Origin: Reticulitermes speratus
Lineage: Eukaryota; Arthropoda; Insecta; Blattodea; Rhinotermitidae
Length of the DNA: 64,000 bases
Assembly: GCA_021186555.1 (NCBI GenBank)
Contig: JAJKFL010000004.1
Location: 21,852,406-21,916,405 of the forward strand
Reading direction: 5' to 3'
Under the pieces are notes generated by a model. It had not been told where the DNA came from. It ran no database searches and was given only the letters and a program-made list of their open reading frames with translations. The position numbers and the translations under genes are program-made. The first letter of the stretch is position 1. The number at the start of each line of letters is the position of its first letter. Of this stretch, positions 10,945 through 21,462 are shown one piece after another.

Positions 10945-11380
10945 CTTAGTTATCCAGCACGCAAAGCGCATGGGCCGTATCATATTTGCATATGTGACCT
11001 GACTGGCTCTACCATATTTTTCCACTTTATCTCATAAACGGCACCACTTTCGTAAAAAAAAGATTATTGAACATAAAATGTGTGTTTTGATTTTCTATAC
11101 AACGTTTGTATGAAACACATCTCATTCTATGAAAACTTCAGCGAGATATTATAATAAATGTAAATAGATCTTCATGTAAAGTACCCGTTCTTGCCAGGTT
11201 TTAATGAAACTAGAATTTTCTCGATGGAGTTTCGAAAAATATTTAAATACCAAATTTCGTGAAAATCCGTCCATTGGGAGCCGAGTTATTCCATGCTCAA
11301 GTTCGGAAGGACAAACAGACAGACAGAGAGAAATGACGAAGCTAATAGCCGCTTTTTGCAGTTTTGTGGACGTGCCTGAA
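10945..11380 (+). repeat. Dispersed repeat R, copy 1
   Basis: About 430 bases align collinearly with copy 2 near 12.5 kb. Shared blocks include CCATATTTTTCCA, TATCTCATAAACGGCAC, CTTCATGTAAAGTACCCGTT and GAAAATCCGTCCA. It ends in a CAGACAGACAGA run and GCTTTTTGCAGTTTTG. The AAAATCCGTTCAGT-plus-CAGACAGA style resembles 3' ends of RTE-type LINEs in arthropods, so it may be such a 3' UTR. No coding part is attached. Confidence 0.75.
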
Positions 11381-11392
11381 AAAGGTTACGAC

Positions 11393-11655
11393 AGCACCCG
11401 AACTCGCAACCTTCGAATTATAAATCCGCCACATTAACCCCTAGGTCTCGGAGAAGTGTAGACTGTAATCGACACACGATAGTGGTCAGGAATAGAGCTA
11501 ACGTCTCTGTTGATTTTGTCTGTAATTTTTGAGTGTGTGGTGGTTCTGCTTGGTCATTTTGCTTTGTCAGAAAGTCTTCTTTCTCACAAAGCGAATTTGA
11601 GAAGACTCGATCGTGCACTCCCCTTGTTGGGAGAATCAATCTGCAAACGAACGTG
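11393..11655 (-). mobile_element. tRNA-derived SINE-like element, copy 1 of a local pair
   Basis: On the minus strand a tRNA-like head is visible at 11393-11450 (GACCTAGGGGTTAATGTGGC; box-B-like GAAGGTTGCGAGTTCGGG). The right part (TCACAAAGCGAATTTGAGA with CTCGATCGTGCACTCC) recurs in copy 2 near 11.92 kb. The body was not matched to another family here. Confidence 0.5.
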
Positions 11656-11784
11656 ACACAGTAAGACTGTGTTGTTGCTTAATGTAAAATAGGATAATTA
11701 GAAAAAGTATGGATTTAATAAGAAATAATTATAAATCTAAAAAAACATTACGAGAACAGTAAATGATAGACAACTGCGAATGCG

Positions 11785-11965
11785 AGACGCGATGTCGCAA
11801 CCTTCTGGTTACAAATCAACCGCTTTTTCCCCTAGGCCACGGACAGCTCCCGGAACAAACGAACTGATGTTATAACTCCTACTTATTGGTCTATTTTTTC
11901 AGGAATTCTTTTTCCTCACAAAGTTTGAAACGAATTGGAGCGGACTTGATCGTGCAGTGTAACAA
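11785..11965 (-). mobile_element. tRNA-derived SINE-like element, copy 2 of a local pair
   Basis: The minus strand reads GTGGCCTAGGGGAAAAAGCG, then GATTTGTAACCAGAAGGTTG, as in tRNA-derived SINE heads. Downstream on the plus strand TCACAAAGTTTGAAACGAAT and CTTGATCGTGCAGTG repeat the end of copy 1, in the same order and orientation. Confidence 0.5.
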
Positions 11966-12460
11966 TATTATGTAACAATAACAACGAATTTCGTGTAGAA
12001 AAATTAAGCCTGCGTTCCTATTATTATTTATACGTCTACGTTCTTTGTGTGTGTATGCGTTTTACATTTATCATTCTAACCTCAAAGTTTAAACCCGTCA
12101 AAATAGTTTGCAATTGTTGTCTTACAAAGAAAAAACATTTCGCAGACAATTTGGAGGTACATCATAATCGATCTGTTTATATACCTATCTCTTTGTCTAG
12201 AGCTTGAGTAATCGATTCAAGATTTCCAAGAAACTGGAATCATTCCATGTTCATTTCCTAGTAACATTGAGATAATACAATTACATACACTAACCACATT
12301 CGACTATTACAGTCTTATATAAATTATACTTAATACCTATGTTAACTCAAAATTTTAATTAGCAGGCAACAGAATTATGCAAAGTGTAAGTACCACTTAA
12401 CAGAAATTTTTTTTCCAGCTAATTTGTACTCTCGTACACATGAACGCTGCGTTGAAACAA
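11966..12460. other. No recognisable feature
   Basis: AT-rich DNA without frames or repeats that I could identify. Confidence 0.4.
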
Positions 12461-12474
12461 AAGAATATTCGTTT

Positions 12475-12905
12475 ACTCATGGCCTTCTTTAACAATAAGT
12501 GTGTCTGTAACCTCGGCATGCAAGGCGCATGTTTTCTACTCAGGTTACATTGTCATGTGTCACCCGTCTTGCTGTACCATATTTTTCCATATTATCTCAT
12601 AAACGGCACGATTTTTGGGCAAACGTTATTTAGTATAACATGTGTATTGATTTTCTCTACAACTTTCGTCTGAAACATTTCTCATTCGAAGAAGAATCGA
12701 GCGAGATATTATCATACATGTACATAGGTCTTCATGTAAAGTACCCGTTATTCTTGTCACATTTTCGAAAAATATACTCAAATATTAAATTTCATGAAAA
12801 TCCGTCCAGTGGGAGACGAGTTGTTCCATGCAGACAGACAGACAGACAGACATTTCGAATCTCATGGTCGCTTTTCGCAATTTTGCGAACGCGTCTAAAA
12901 ACGTG
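12475..12905 (+). repeat. Dispersed repeat R, copy 2
   Basis: Collinear with copy 1: GTGTGTCTGTAACCTCG, ACCATATTTTTCCATATTAT, CTCATAAACGGCAC, TGTAAAGTACCCGTTATT, GAAAATCCGTCCAGTGGGAG and a (CAGA)n run at 12831-12850. It ends at GCTTTTCGCAATTTTGCG. Small frames at 12440-12673 and 12640-12915 fall inside and are not genes. Confidence 0.8.
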
Positions 12906-13049
12906 TAAATTTTAAAGTGTGCAGATTTGTGCACAGGATTATATAATGTTTCGCACTTTCACTTCGCTGTGTTCGTGCTGTCCTCGAAAATTAATATATA
13001 TAAGTTCGGCGATGAAGTTTAAATCGGAATACAAAGGCACTACAACCCT

Positions 13050-13140
13050 TCGAAACGGCAGAAGCTATTTAGCAGTCTACTCGGGACAACATCGCAGCAG
13101 ACACGAATCTTCAGCATCACCGTTGAAGGAAACTGAAATA
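13050..13140 (-). mobile_element. Foldback MITE, family F (half copy)
   Basis: The minus strand reads ACGGTGATGCTGAAGATTCG, then TGCTGCGATGTTGTC, GTAGACTGCTAAATAG and GCCGTTTCGAAGG. This follows the order of the left arm of the copies near 16.1, 33.5 and 63.3 kb. The second arm is missing. Confidence 0.55.
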
Positions 13141-13299
13141 TCGCAAAACATGATCTTCAGATTCGCAATACCAAGCTCATTACACACAAGACTGGATTCT
13201 GGAGAAGCAGCTTTAAATTCACTTAATAAAATGCTTGCACCCCATTCCTTCTGTATATTTAAATCATTACTTTTCTTGCTCTTTATAATTAACTTTAAC

Positions 13300-13562
13300 A
13301 CATACATTCTTTTTTCCATGGCGCAACAGCCCATAGTGGTACAGAGCCTCCCCATTATCGAGGCTTCACCATCACACTCAGACACACCACACGCGGTAGG
13401 ACTCCTCTGGACGAGTGACCAGCCCTACGCAGAGACCTCTACTTGACATCACACGACACTCACAAGACAGACATCCATACTCCGGGCGTGACTCGAACAA
13501 GCAATCCCAGCAAGCGAGCGGCCGCAGACCAATGCATTAGACCGCGCGGCCGCTGGGATCAT
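13300..13562 (-). mobile_element. tRNA-derived SINE-C
   Basis: The minus strand starts GATCCCAGCGGCCGCGCGGT and has a box-B-like TTGTTCGAGTCACGC. It continues through ATGGATGTCTGTC and GAGGTCTCTGCG to GCGCCATGGAAAA at the 3' end. The plus-strand copy near 27.25-27.52 kb matches over its whole length. The 181-codon frame at 13443-13988, the longest in the window, starts inside this SINE and is therefore not taken as a gene. Confidence 0.85.
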
Positions 13563-13702
13563 AGCCGATATACCCACATAAAACTAAGTACACTAAATGC
13601 CTACAAGTTTTCCATAAAGAAGCTAATCATTTCTCAAATGTCTAAAGATTTCCTTGAAAAATTAATAAAACTTTACGTCCCATGTTTACATCTTATTACT
13701 CC

Positions 13703-13776
13703 AAGACCAATTTTAATATTATTCTCCCATTTACGTCTGGTCTTTCAAGTGTTGTCTTTCCTCCCCGTTTTCCGAC
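13703..13776 (-). pseudogene. LINE type 2 fragment (short)
   Basis: The plus-strand string TTTTAATATTATTCTCCCAT, then TTACGTCTGGTCTTTCAAGT, matches the RPLGRPRxRW segment of the copy near 54.9 kb on the minus strand. The flanks do not extend the match. Confidence 0.6.
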
Positions 13777-13779
13777 AAA

Positions 13780-14460
13780 AATTTTCATCTGAATTTCACA
13801 GTACCCACTTCTGCGACATGTTACGTACATGTCATTCTCCTTGGGGCTCAGAAGCGTCTGTTTATATAACGTCCTCCACCCTCCTGTCGGTTTCTCTTCG
13901 CTGGGCCTCCAGAAACTGCTCAGAAACTTTTGCGGTTTATATCACGATGCTGCCCGTGTCTCAAACTGTACGGCGCAATGATTTATGAACGATGAATTGA
14001 ATATTATTTGGAAGGGATGAGGTCAGCGAGGTACGGTGGGAAATATTTCCTGGAATGACTGAGAAATACTACGAAAAACCTCAAGTTCATATAACTGATG
14101 TGAGGCCGACTTTCAAGCGGGGAACTTCGCAAATAAACTTCCAGAGCTTTAGCGCTACACTAACCTGTTCAGTCCCTCAAACCTTTGATCTAAAAGACTC
14201 TCAAACCCATGTTTCCCCGTAGACCAACAGAGGAAGAGCCAAACCTGCACAAATAGGAAGTAAGATTTTAATTTGCTATATGAGGTACCGTACAATACAG
14301 AATAAGAAGCATTAATGCATTATGAACACTGACAGCGGGAAAACTTCGAATTGTACTGAATACGTACATTCAGCTTCGTAACCTTCACGCTCGACATGGC
14401 GTCTAATTAGGCCTAAGTGTGAGAGTGATAATACATATCTAAAGTCAGTAGAGATAAAGG
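13780..14460. other. No recognisable feature
   Basis: The end of the 181-codon plus frame lies here (to 13988) and shows no domain. The remainder has no recognisable repeat. Confidence 0.4.
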
Positions 14461-14464
14461 TACA

Positions 14465-14750
14465 CTTGTCCCTGTGCACGCCACGAAAGCATGACAGACT
14501 AGAAGTATAGCTCCCCTCATTCTTAAACTCGCAACTAGACAGAGGTGAGTTGTCAGCTTTAAGCCCCGGACACTTTACCCCTGGAAAAAAAAAAATCCCT
14601 CGGCACCCGTTCGACATGAAGCTGTGAGGGCCACAGTGCCGGTCTGCACGCTTTGAAGAAAAGAGAAATATCTTGCATCTGTCGGCAATGGAACTAGGTT
14701 CCTCGGTTATCCAGCCCGTAAACTAATCACTACACCGACGCAGTAGACTT
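14465..14750 (-). mobile_element. tRNA-derived SINE-B
   Basis: The minus-strand head near 14750 (ACTGCGTCGGTGTAGTGATT, GGGCTGGATAACCGAGG) is followed by the body with ATCCAGCCCGTAAACTAATC on the plus strand. The tail reads GAATGAGGGGAGCTATAC. A poly-A-like run (14583-14594) interrupts the body. It is one of nine copies of this family in the window. Confidence 0.75.
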
Positions 14751-15200
14751 ACAGGCAGAGATTTAGTCAGTGCTGATACAGGGAAAGAAGCTCTCAAGCC
14801 TCATATTCCTATTACTGAAATTCCAATTAATTTGCCAAACAGAAAATATTCTCACGTCAGTGAAGCCAGAAAGTTCCCTTTCGAATTACTCGTTCAGAAA
14901 TTTGTTTTGCATGAAAAAAATCCTGATTTATTTATCAGAAAACAAACTTAGAAGCCTGTAATCTGCAGTTTAGTTACAATCTGAACTTCAAAACTCTAAG
15001 CCAAGAAATATGTGTGTTTGCAGTCATGATGTGAAGCTCAAAATGGAGAAAACGCATTTTGCAGACTGCAGGGGTCGGGTACCTCTCAAGAAACTGTCAC
15101 AGGGCCGTAATGAAGATGAATGATGATAATATCTCGTAATGAGACGTCTGAACTTGCTGCACACGTGTTGTCTGTTTAGGAGACTTGGGGGTAAGGAAGT
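14751..15200. other. No recognisable feature
   Basis: Contains a 63-codon plus frame (14770-14961) without any known motif. Confidence 0.4.
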
Positions 15201-15204
15201 CAGG

Positions 15205-15414
15205 CGCGGATTTGTTACTCCTACGGATGAGTAGAGAATAGCACAAAATGAGTACGGGTTAAACAATTTGTAACGTACTCCACATATTATTCGCGTGATT
15301 AAATCAAGGGGAGAGAGATCAGTAGGGCATGGTAAAGGTGAGAAGTACACACACCACTTTAGTCAGGGAAACTGAAAAGAAGAGACCATTTTGGAGAACT
15401 AGATGTAGATGGGA
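15205..15414 (+). pseudogene. LINE type 2 reverse-transcriptase tail, 5' half (interrupted)
   Basis: The plus strand reads DE-stop-RIAQNEYGLNNL, then [20 protein letters not shown], with stops and shifts. This matches the [21 protein letters not shown] segment of the best copy near 55 kb. It ends at TAGATGGGA, which encodes the middle of the RCRW(E/D)NIIK block. The block is cut here by an insertion and resumes at 15844. Confidence 0.75.
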
Positions 15415-15843
15415 GCAGGCCCGTAGCCAGACCACGAACACAGTGTTTGCAGCGGCTTCCAGTGCGGTTGCATATAGGTACATACGTTTTATACGTATAT
15501 AATGCTATACAATGCTATACTATACATATACTGCGTGTATATATTATGTATGAATAAGTGTAAAAAGGGCCTTTCTCGGGACCCCAAAATCAACACTTTA
15601 ATTATATAATGCGCTCTATAATATTGCACAAAACACTTCGCATATACATACATTTTTTTCAAAATGACTTGTTTCCAACCACGGAGGTTCAACAGAGGGA
15701 ACATGTGGATGCAGTAGGTTGTAGCACGTTTTTAGCGGGCTGATCAGCATGGTTGTCTCTGACCCTTTTCAAATTGCTAGTGGGTGCATACAGACGTGTA
15801 GTAGGTGCACTGCACCCACTTGCATTGCCCCTACTTACGGGCC
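15415..15843. mobile_element. hAT-like non-autonomous element inserted in a LINE
   Basis: The ends are inverted: GCAGGCCCGTAGCCAG at the left, and TACTTACGGGCC at the right (its complement starts GGCCCGTAAGTA). The direct repeat TAGATGGG(A) occurs immediately before (15406-15414) and after (15844-15852), as expected for an 8-bp target duplication. Removing the element and one repeat rejoins the LINE frame exactly. The 429-base inside is AT-rich (TATAC repeats at 15490-15550) and encodes no transposase. Confidence 0.8.
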
Positions 15844-15970
15844 TAGATGGGACAATATTATCAAGCTATGTTTCAAATAAAGAGTATATGAGGTTGTGAA
15901 CTGGATTTATCTGTGTCAGGATAGGAAGAAATTGTGGGCTCTTGTGGACACGGTAACCTTTCTTCTGGTT
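15844..15970 (+). pseudogene. LINE type 2 reverse-transcriptase tail, 3' half
   Basis: Continues the interrupted frame: RWDNIIK, then VVNWIYLCQDRKKLWALVDT. This parallels the DWI.LAQDRD+WR.LV block of other copies. Stops are present. The final NLRVP-stop is not kept. Confidence 0.75.
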
Positions 15971-16086
15971 TGATAAAAGACGGCCAATTGTGCATCACAT
16001 GAGGAACTGATAAGCGCTCAAGAATCAAGCTGCCTAATAAGTTAATATTTTTATGTAATTGCTAACAAAGATAGTGTTGCAGGATG

Positions 16087-16160
16087 TCAGATTCTCACAG
16101 CGGTGCTGCTGAGGATTCAGATCTTCTGGGATGTGACGCTGTGTCGGGTGACAATACATT
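16087..16160 (+). mobile_element. Foldback MITE, family F (left end only)
   Basis: CTCACAGCGGTGCTGCTGAG, then GATTCAGATCTTCTGGGATG and ACGCTGTGTCGG, equals the left end of the family. The matching right arm is lost. The small 80-codon plus frame at 16084-16326 begins in it and is not considered a gene. Confidence 0.65.
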
Positions 16161-16360
16161 CCTTCGCAAAGACGGTAAAAACTCGAAGAAATTCTTTACC
16201 AGTCCCTGCAGGTTGCGACTGGCCGTTCGATTGCACAACGATTACGTACTACATGGCCGATTGAATGAAAAACAGTACAGGACGTTTGACAATTTAATCT
16301 ACGCTCTTCCCGAAGTCCCCATATAGAAATGAATAGATGTAAGTGGGTCATAACAGGATT

Positions 16361-16602
16361 TCGCCGCGGTGTAAATGAGATCTCTCTTCTAGGATGTTAC
16401 GTAGCGTAATTGGTAGTTACGTACAAACATTTCGGGACAAACTATCGGTCCCACCTTCAGTTCAAGAAGATCAAGCAGTGAAAGAAGAGCTTCCTGGACT
16501 GCTTCGGACTGCTTGACTCCTGAAGATGGGAACAATAGGTCGTCCGAAACGTCGGTAAATACCAATCTACACTACGTACCACCCCAGAAGATCGAAATCT
16601 CA
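16361..16602. mobile_element. Foldback MITE, family F
   Basis: The left arm CCGCGGTGTAAATGAGATCT ... GATGTTACGTAGCG pairs with CACTACGTACCACCCCAGAA ... GATCGAAATCTCAT. The inner arms (ACATTTCGGGACAAACTATC and GGTCGTCCGAAACGTCGG) flank a loop with TCAAGCAGTGAA repeats. This is the most divergent of the complete copies. Confidence 0.8.
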
Positions 16603-16605
16603 TGT

Positions 16606-17520
16606 TGTTATTTCTTTTACATTCTTGGTATCAGAGACAGCAGTCAGTATGAAATCATAAATTTTGAGCAGCAAATGTGAAAGATAACCTCAAAAGACAT
16701 GGTTTTGTCAGTGTAGCAACTCTGATTTTCATTCAGGAAGTACAAGATTGGAACCTGAGAAAGGGGAACTGTTATCCAATTTTCTTATTATTCTTCTGTC
16801 TATATAAAAGGATTTGTAACAATGCCTTGAAAAATGGCGACCACCTCCTGCTTCCTTCTTCAAAATTCACAATGAATAAGCATCCTTGCGTAATGTACGT
16901 CGATACAATTTCAATCCAAAGTCTTATTTACCTGATTCTATTGAGTAACCTTGCACAAATCCTACTGTCAATATTATGTGCTTTAAGTGTGTAAAAGGTC
17001 CTGAAAATAAATGGAATCGAGCAACTGTGCTTGTAGGTGTACGTGGTATTTTCCAGCAACATATTTCAAAGTAACCAGATCTATACCACCGTTGTTTACT
17101 CATATTGTATTTGGAAATAAAAATGGAGTCCGATCATCTATAACATCTTGTTAATAGGATACTGCTTTGAGTACAAAAGGCAAACATATCACTGTCAAAA
17201 TTGGAGCCAACTTCGTTAAAAAAAACAGCAGATATTAATAAACTTTCCCCTCTGTCTTTACAGACAGTAATCTGAATGGAGCGATCGAATGTTTCCGCCA
17301 CTGGACGGAATAAATGAGATTCAGACCCTTTGCTTTACAATTCAGGAACCATATTAGTATTAATTCACCATCTGCATGTGTTCGTAACATACTCCATGTG
17401 AGCTGGTTGGTCGCAGACTAACACAATGCAATAATATCCCTTCAGACAGCCAGTAACGTAAGATATACTCCAAAAACCTGCAAATCATAGGCATAAATAA
17501 TTTGTTCCCAGATAAAAATT
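16606..17520. other. No recognisable feature
   Basis: The largest frame is 105 codons, plus, at 16677-16994. It is rich in Leu, Ile and Ser near its end and looks like AT-rich chance sequence. It has no recognisable motif. Confidence 0.4.
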
Positions 17521-17529
17521 CTGAAATTG

Positions 17530-17910
17530 TATTTTATGAATATGTCAAGTTAGAACAAAATGGAGAAGAACGGAGAAGATCAGTTGGATCGATCGTGTGA
17601 GAAATGAAGAAGTATTACACAGAGTCAAGGAGGAGAGGAATATCCTACATAAGATAAAAAGAAGAAAGGCTAACTGGATTGGTCACATCTTGCGTAGAAA
17701 CTGCCTTCTAAAACACGTGATTGAAGGAAAGTTAGAAGGAAGGATAGAAATGACAGGAAGACGAGGGAGAAGACGTAAGCAGCTACAGGATGACCTTAAG
17801 GAAAAGAGGAGATACTGGAAATTGAAAGAGGAAGCACTAGATCGCAGTCTGTGGAGAACTCGCTTTGGAAGAGGCTACGGACCTGTCGTAAGACATACTA
17901 AAGAATGAAA
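17530..17910 (+). pseudogene. LINE reverse-transcriptase C-terminus, type 1 (open 103-codon frame)
   Basis: The frame at 17597-17908 is open and ends in a natural-looking TGA. It reads RNEEVLHRVKEERNILHKIK, RRKANWIGHILRRNCLLKHV, GRRGRRRKQLQDDLKEK and LDRSLWRTRFGRGYGPVV. This is the same tail as near 0.5-0.9 kb. The sequence upstream of 17590 keeps only traces. It is a strongly 5'-truncated copy, with its reading frame intact by youth or by chance. Confidence 0.9.
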
Positions 17911-18485
17911 TGAGAACTAAATGGAACCACTTCTGCGTGTTAATGCTCGATGCAAGATCGTGAATATAGTTAACTGCTTGGACTACCCCATACAAGTCTT
18001 AATGGCGCAGGGATAAGCCACAGAAAACTATTTTAGTCTTCAATGGGTTGAACAACCTGATCGGGATAAGCGTTGCAAATTTCGTCACATAACGACACCA
18101 ACTTCGCAAAGAAATTAGGGATGTCCCACGGTTTTAACAGTTCTCCGTATGTGAGTCCAGACTGGGTCGAAATTGGGTTTGTTTGCCTGTGTGTTGTTAC
18201 ATGTTTATGTAAAGCAGGAATGCTTTCCTTTTATCCGTCCGCATATTTCACACTCGAAAGCGCTAGACATTAAACTAAATCGATGTTGGGTTTCTACATG
18301 AAAGTTGCAAGGGGATTATTGTTTTTATTATTGGGGCTCTGCTTCACTTTATGTGAAGAACAAATTAAACACTTGGTTTTTGTAAAAAAAAAAAAGAATG
18401 TTACGTATTATAAGATGTAGATCTCATTCCGATAAAATTGTTAATTTAACTCCCTTTCTACAATAACTTTCACCTGTCTCACACC
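17911..18485. other. No recognisable feature; short A run
   Basis: A 12-base A run lies at 18385-18396. There is a 66-codon plus frame at 18073-18273 of unknown nature. Confidence 0.4.
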
Positions 18486-18489
18486 ATAA

Positions 18490-18728
18490 AGGCATGTGGA
18501 AGCAGTAAACCTATAGCTCCACTCATTCTTAACCTCTGCACAAGACAGATGTGAGTGATCTGATTCACGCCCCCAGCAGCTTTAGCTAGGGGAAACAGAC
18601 CCGGCACACATCGCATACGAGGCTCGGTGAGCCCCAGATTCCATCTGGGCATTTTGGAGAAGAGAAAAATATCTTACCTCTACTGGCAAACGAATCCCGG
18701 ACCGTCCATACAATGGCTTACATCACTC
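18490..18728 (-). mobile_element. tRNA-derived SINE-B
   Basis: On the plus strand the tail complement reads TATAGCTCCACTCATTCTTA. The body reads GAGGCTCGGTGAGCCCC, and the head complement reads GAATCCCGGACCGTCCAT (box B, minus strand). Oriented minus and moderately diverged. Confidence 0.8.
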
Positions 18729-19700
18729 CTAAGTGATAAACGAAATATATATGAAGATATATAAACAACCCACGCACCTGAAGTTTAAGTGACTTTCCAC
18801 ACAATACATGTGTATGTATATACAATGAATGAACATTAAGACTAATGAACAGACGGTCGTTGAAATAACTGCACAAGCTTGAATTAACTTATTAATGCAC
18901 ACAAAACGAACTTGGCACTTTTTAAAAACGTATTCTACCTTCACTGTCTTATTTGCCAATACCGATACCAAAAAGGTGAAGGTTTTGAGTCGTTCGCCGG
19001 ACAAGAAGTGAAATGAGATGACAACGCGCATTTTAAGGCACTACAATGATAATCACCGAGGGAAGGACAAATAGGAGTTATTCAGTAAACCTAGCGAGGT
19101 TTCTACGATACAAAGATATTTAACCTACAGAATACAAACTGCGTGTGGCAATCATTATTGACCCGAAAGTTCGATGAATTACTGATAACACAACGCAATG
19201 TTGTCCTGTCTACTTTCCAAAACACTAAACATCAATACATAATAACAGCAAGTGTCCACTCCATAGGCTGTCTTTTGTATAAGCTTGATTTAGAAAGAAA
19301 GAATCAAAGTGAACATTTGTAATTACCCTAAATATAGGGTACAGCGTCTTTTCTTGAAATTATGATAGGAAATCTACGCTAAAAGACAGCACGTTTTAAT
19401 GTAATCAGAATATTCACCACAGTGTTTCTAAAAGCCACCTTCTGGACAATATCCCGAGAGAGATAAATCTTGGTAACGCCTTACCCCTTACTTCTCTAAC
19501 ATTCATGTTCATAACATCTTTTTATCTACCCTTAGTCCACCATAATAATCTCTTTCCATGAGGTTTTCTGACCAGATGTGTATCGCACTTATCATTTGAC
19601 CCGTGCGTGTGACAAGTCACACTCATATATCGACCTACGGCTGAACATAAACGTACAAGTCACTTAAAATGAGTTTAGTTTACACTCGATTACATCAATT
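18729..19700. other. No recognisable feature
   Basis: A 100-codon minus frame at 18729-19031 is hydrophobic and Cys-rich in its second half but has no known motif. The remainder is AT-rich. Confidence 0.4.
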
Positions 19701-19704
19701 AAAG

Positions 19705-19906
19705 ATAGGTGAGTGGTTAAGCGCGTTACTGAAGGAAAGACAGAAGGGACAGAAAGAGGAGAAAGAAGGCGTAAGCAGCTACTGGATGATCTTAAGGAAA
19801 AGGTAAGACACTGGAACTTGAAAGAGAAAGCACTAGATTGCACCCTGTGGAGAATTCGTTTTGGAAGAGGCTATGGACTTATCATAAGACAGACTACGAA
19901 TTGAAG
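19705..19906 (+). pseudogene. LINE reverse-transcriptase C-terminus, type 1 (short)
   Basis: The plus frame ends in RRKQLLDDLKEKVRHWNLKE, KALDCTLWRIRFGRGYGL and a TGA. It corresponds to the last 55-60 residues of the copy near 17.6 kb. It is a very short 5'-truncated insertion in the same orientation as the other two type 1 copies. Confidence 0.85.
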
Positions 19907-21460
19907 GAATGGATGTAATTAAGTAGCAACTAAGTGTAAATATCTGGCGAGTGATGAGGTACATTTAGGAATATACCGAGTCTTATATTTACTTGCGATA
20001 AAAATATGATTCGCCTTACTTATTTTAAAAAGTAATGAAAGTGACGTCATATTTTAAATTTCCTTATATCTACTTTTTATTCTGAAAAAAAAACAGAAAA
20101 TGAACTTAATCTAATTTACTAGTTTAAACAGTTTTCTTGAAACCAACGTTCTCGGTCTTCCCTCAACCGCTCTTGCTTCCGTAACAGACTTTCATATCAA
20201 ATTTATATTATAAATATTACGTAAGACTATACGGTCTTCGTGCTCTAATTACATTTGCGGTTTGGCAGAGTTTTTCAGATTGTAAACAATCCGCTGGCAA
20301 CACCAGTCTGAAAATGAGAAGTAAAGCAAACTTACTCGACCGTCGTGAGATACATAAAACATTTACACAGAGAAATAAATTACTGTCCACAAAGTGAAGT
20401 GCAAAACGGAAGTCATTAAGCTTGTATTAAATGAAGCTTACATGAAATAAATTGCTACTCTTTGCCACCACGAAGGTAAGTATAAAAAGTAGCAGTTTCA
20501 AACACTGCTTTCTTTCATTACGTAAAAGCTGCTGTGTAAACTTACACATTGCAGCGACAAGACGACATTTTTCAGAAACTTCGCTGGTATTAGTATCCTA
20601 AAACATTGCGTTAAACATTAAATGTACCGTAAATCTTTCAGTTTCCTGTACGCCATATAAAACCTTAAATTAAAATATGTAATACATTCGTTTTACACGC
20701 CTTTTGTATGGATGTGAGACTTGGCGCCGTCCTCTACAAGCAGGACATAATATTTAGAAACGTGGTGAGAAAACCCGGCAATAGGAGAGATGAGAGGTAT
20801 GTGCCTAATTAAAAATGTCATAATCTTGTGGCTACTTGTCACACCGTGCAACTTGGCTCAAGCAGTAATTCTTCTGACTGCCACACGGTAGGTAGCTACC
20901 AATTTCGAATTCGGGCCCGGACACTGACCAAGCTGATCTATACTGTTTCCCTCACTCCCATCACGAAAATTTCTGAATTTGTATCTTAAATTAGGCCATG
21001 AACTGTCCTTGTATATTCTTTCCATTTCACTGTTCACAGTCATCCAGTCTTTCGACTATATATAGTCAGTTACTGAAAGTGTCAGTAAATCAATTGCAAT
21101 ATAAGAACAATATCCTCTCGTGACTGAACGTTAATGGGGTGACTACTCAACAAACATAAGAAGATTTAATGAAAAATGGTTTTATGAAAGTGAAACTGAA
21201 TTGAATTAGCTTTAAGAAGGGGTTGGGGTGGCTGTTTGTGAAAACAGTAAGGAACATAAAGATCCCCTCAAGGCAGGAAATTTGGGCAGCTGAGTAACTG
21301 CCAACTTTCAAGAAGACGATGTGCCAAGGAGTTAGTTATTAGAATTATATTACTGAACTGATATACAAGGCAAAAAACAAAACGTTTCAAGCAAAGTATC
21401 TCAAGACGAATCGACACCGGAATGTAATCCGAAAACATCACAAAATGAAAGCTCAAAACA
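19907..21460. other. Mostly unrecognised
   Basis: TGTATGGATGTGAGACTTGG at 20706-20725 equals the LYGCETW-coding block of LINE type 2 (compare 41.95 kb), but the match stops at once. Otherwise there are only short frames and AT-rich DNA. Confidence 0.4.
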
Positions 21461-21462
21461 TG

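Noticed and set aside
13443-13988. Longest open frame in the window (181 codons, plus strand)
   Set aside because: It starts inside the minus-strand SINE-C, crosses a LINE type 2 scrap and has no recognisable domain.
16084-16326. 80-codon plus frame starting MSDSHSGAAEDSD
   Set aside because: Its first 25 codons are the left end of foldback family F. The rest has no motif.
20706-20725. LINE type 2 fragment coding LYGCETW
   Set aside because: Only about 20 bases match. Too short to list as a feature without an alignment.
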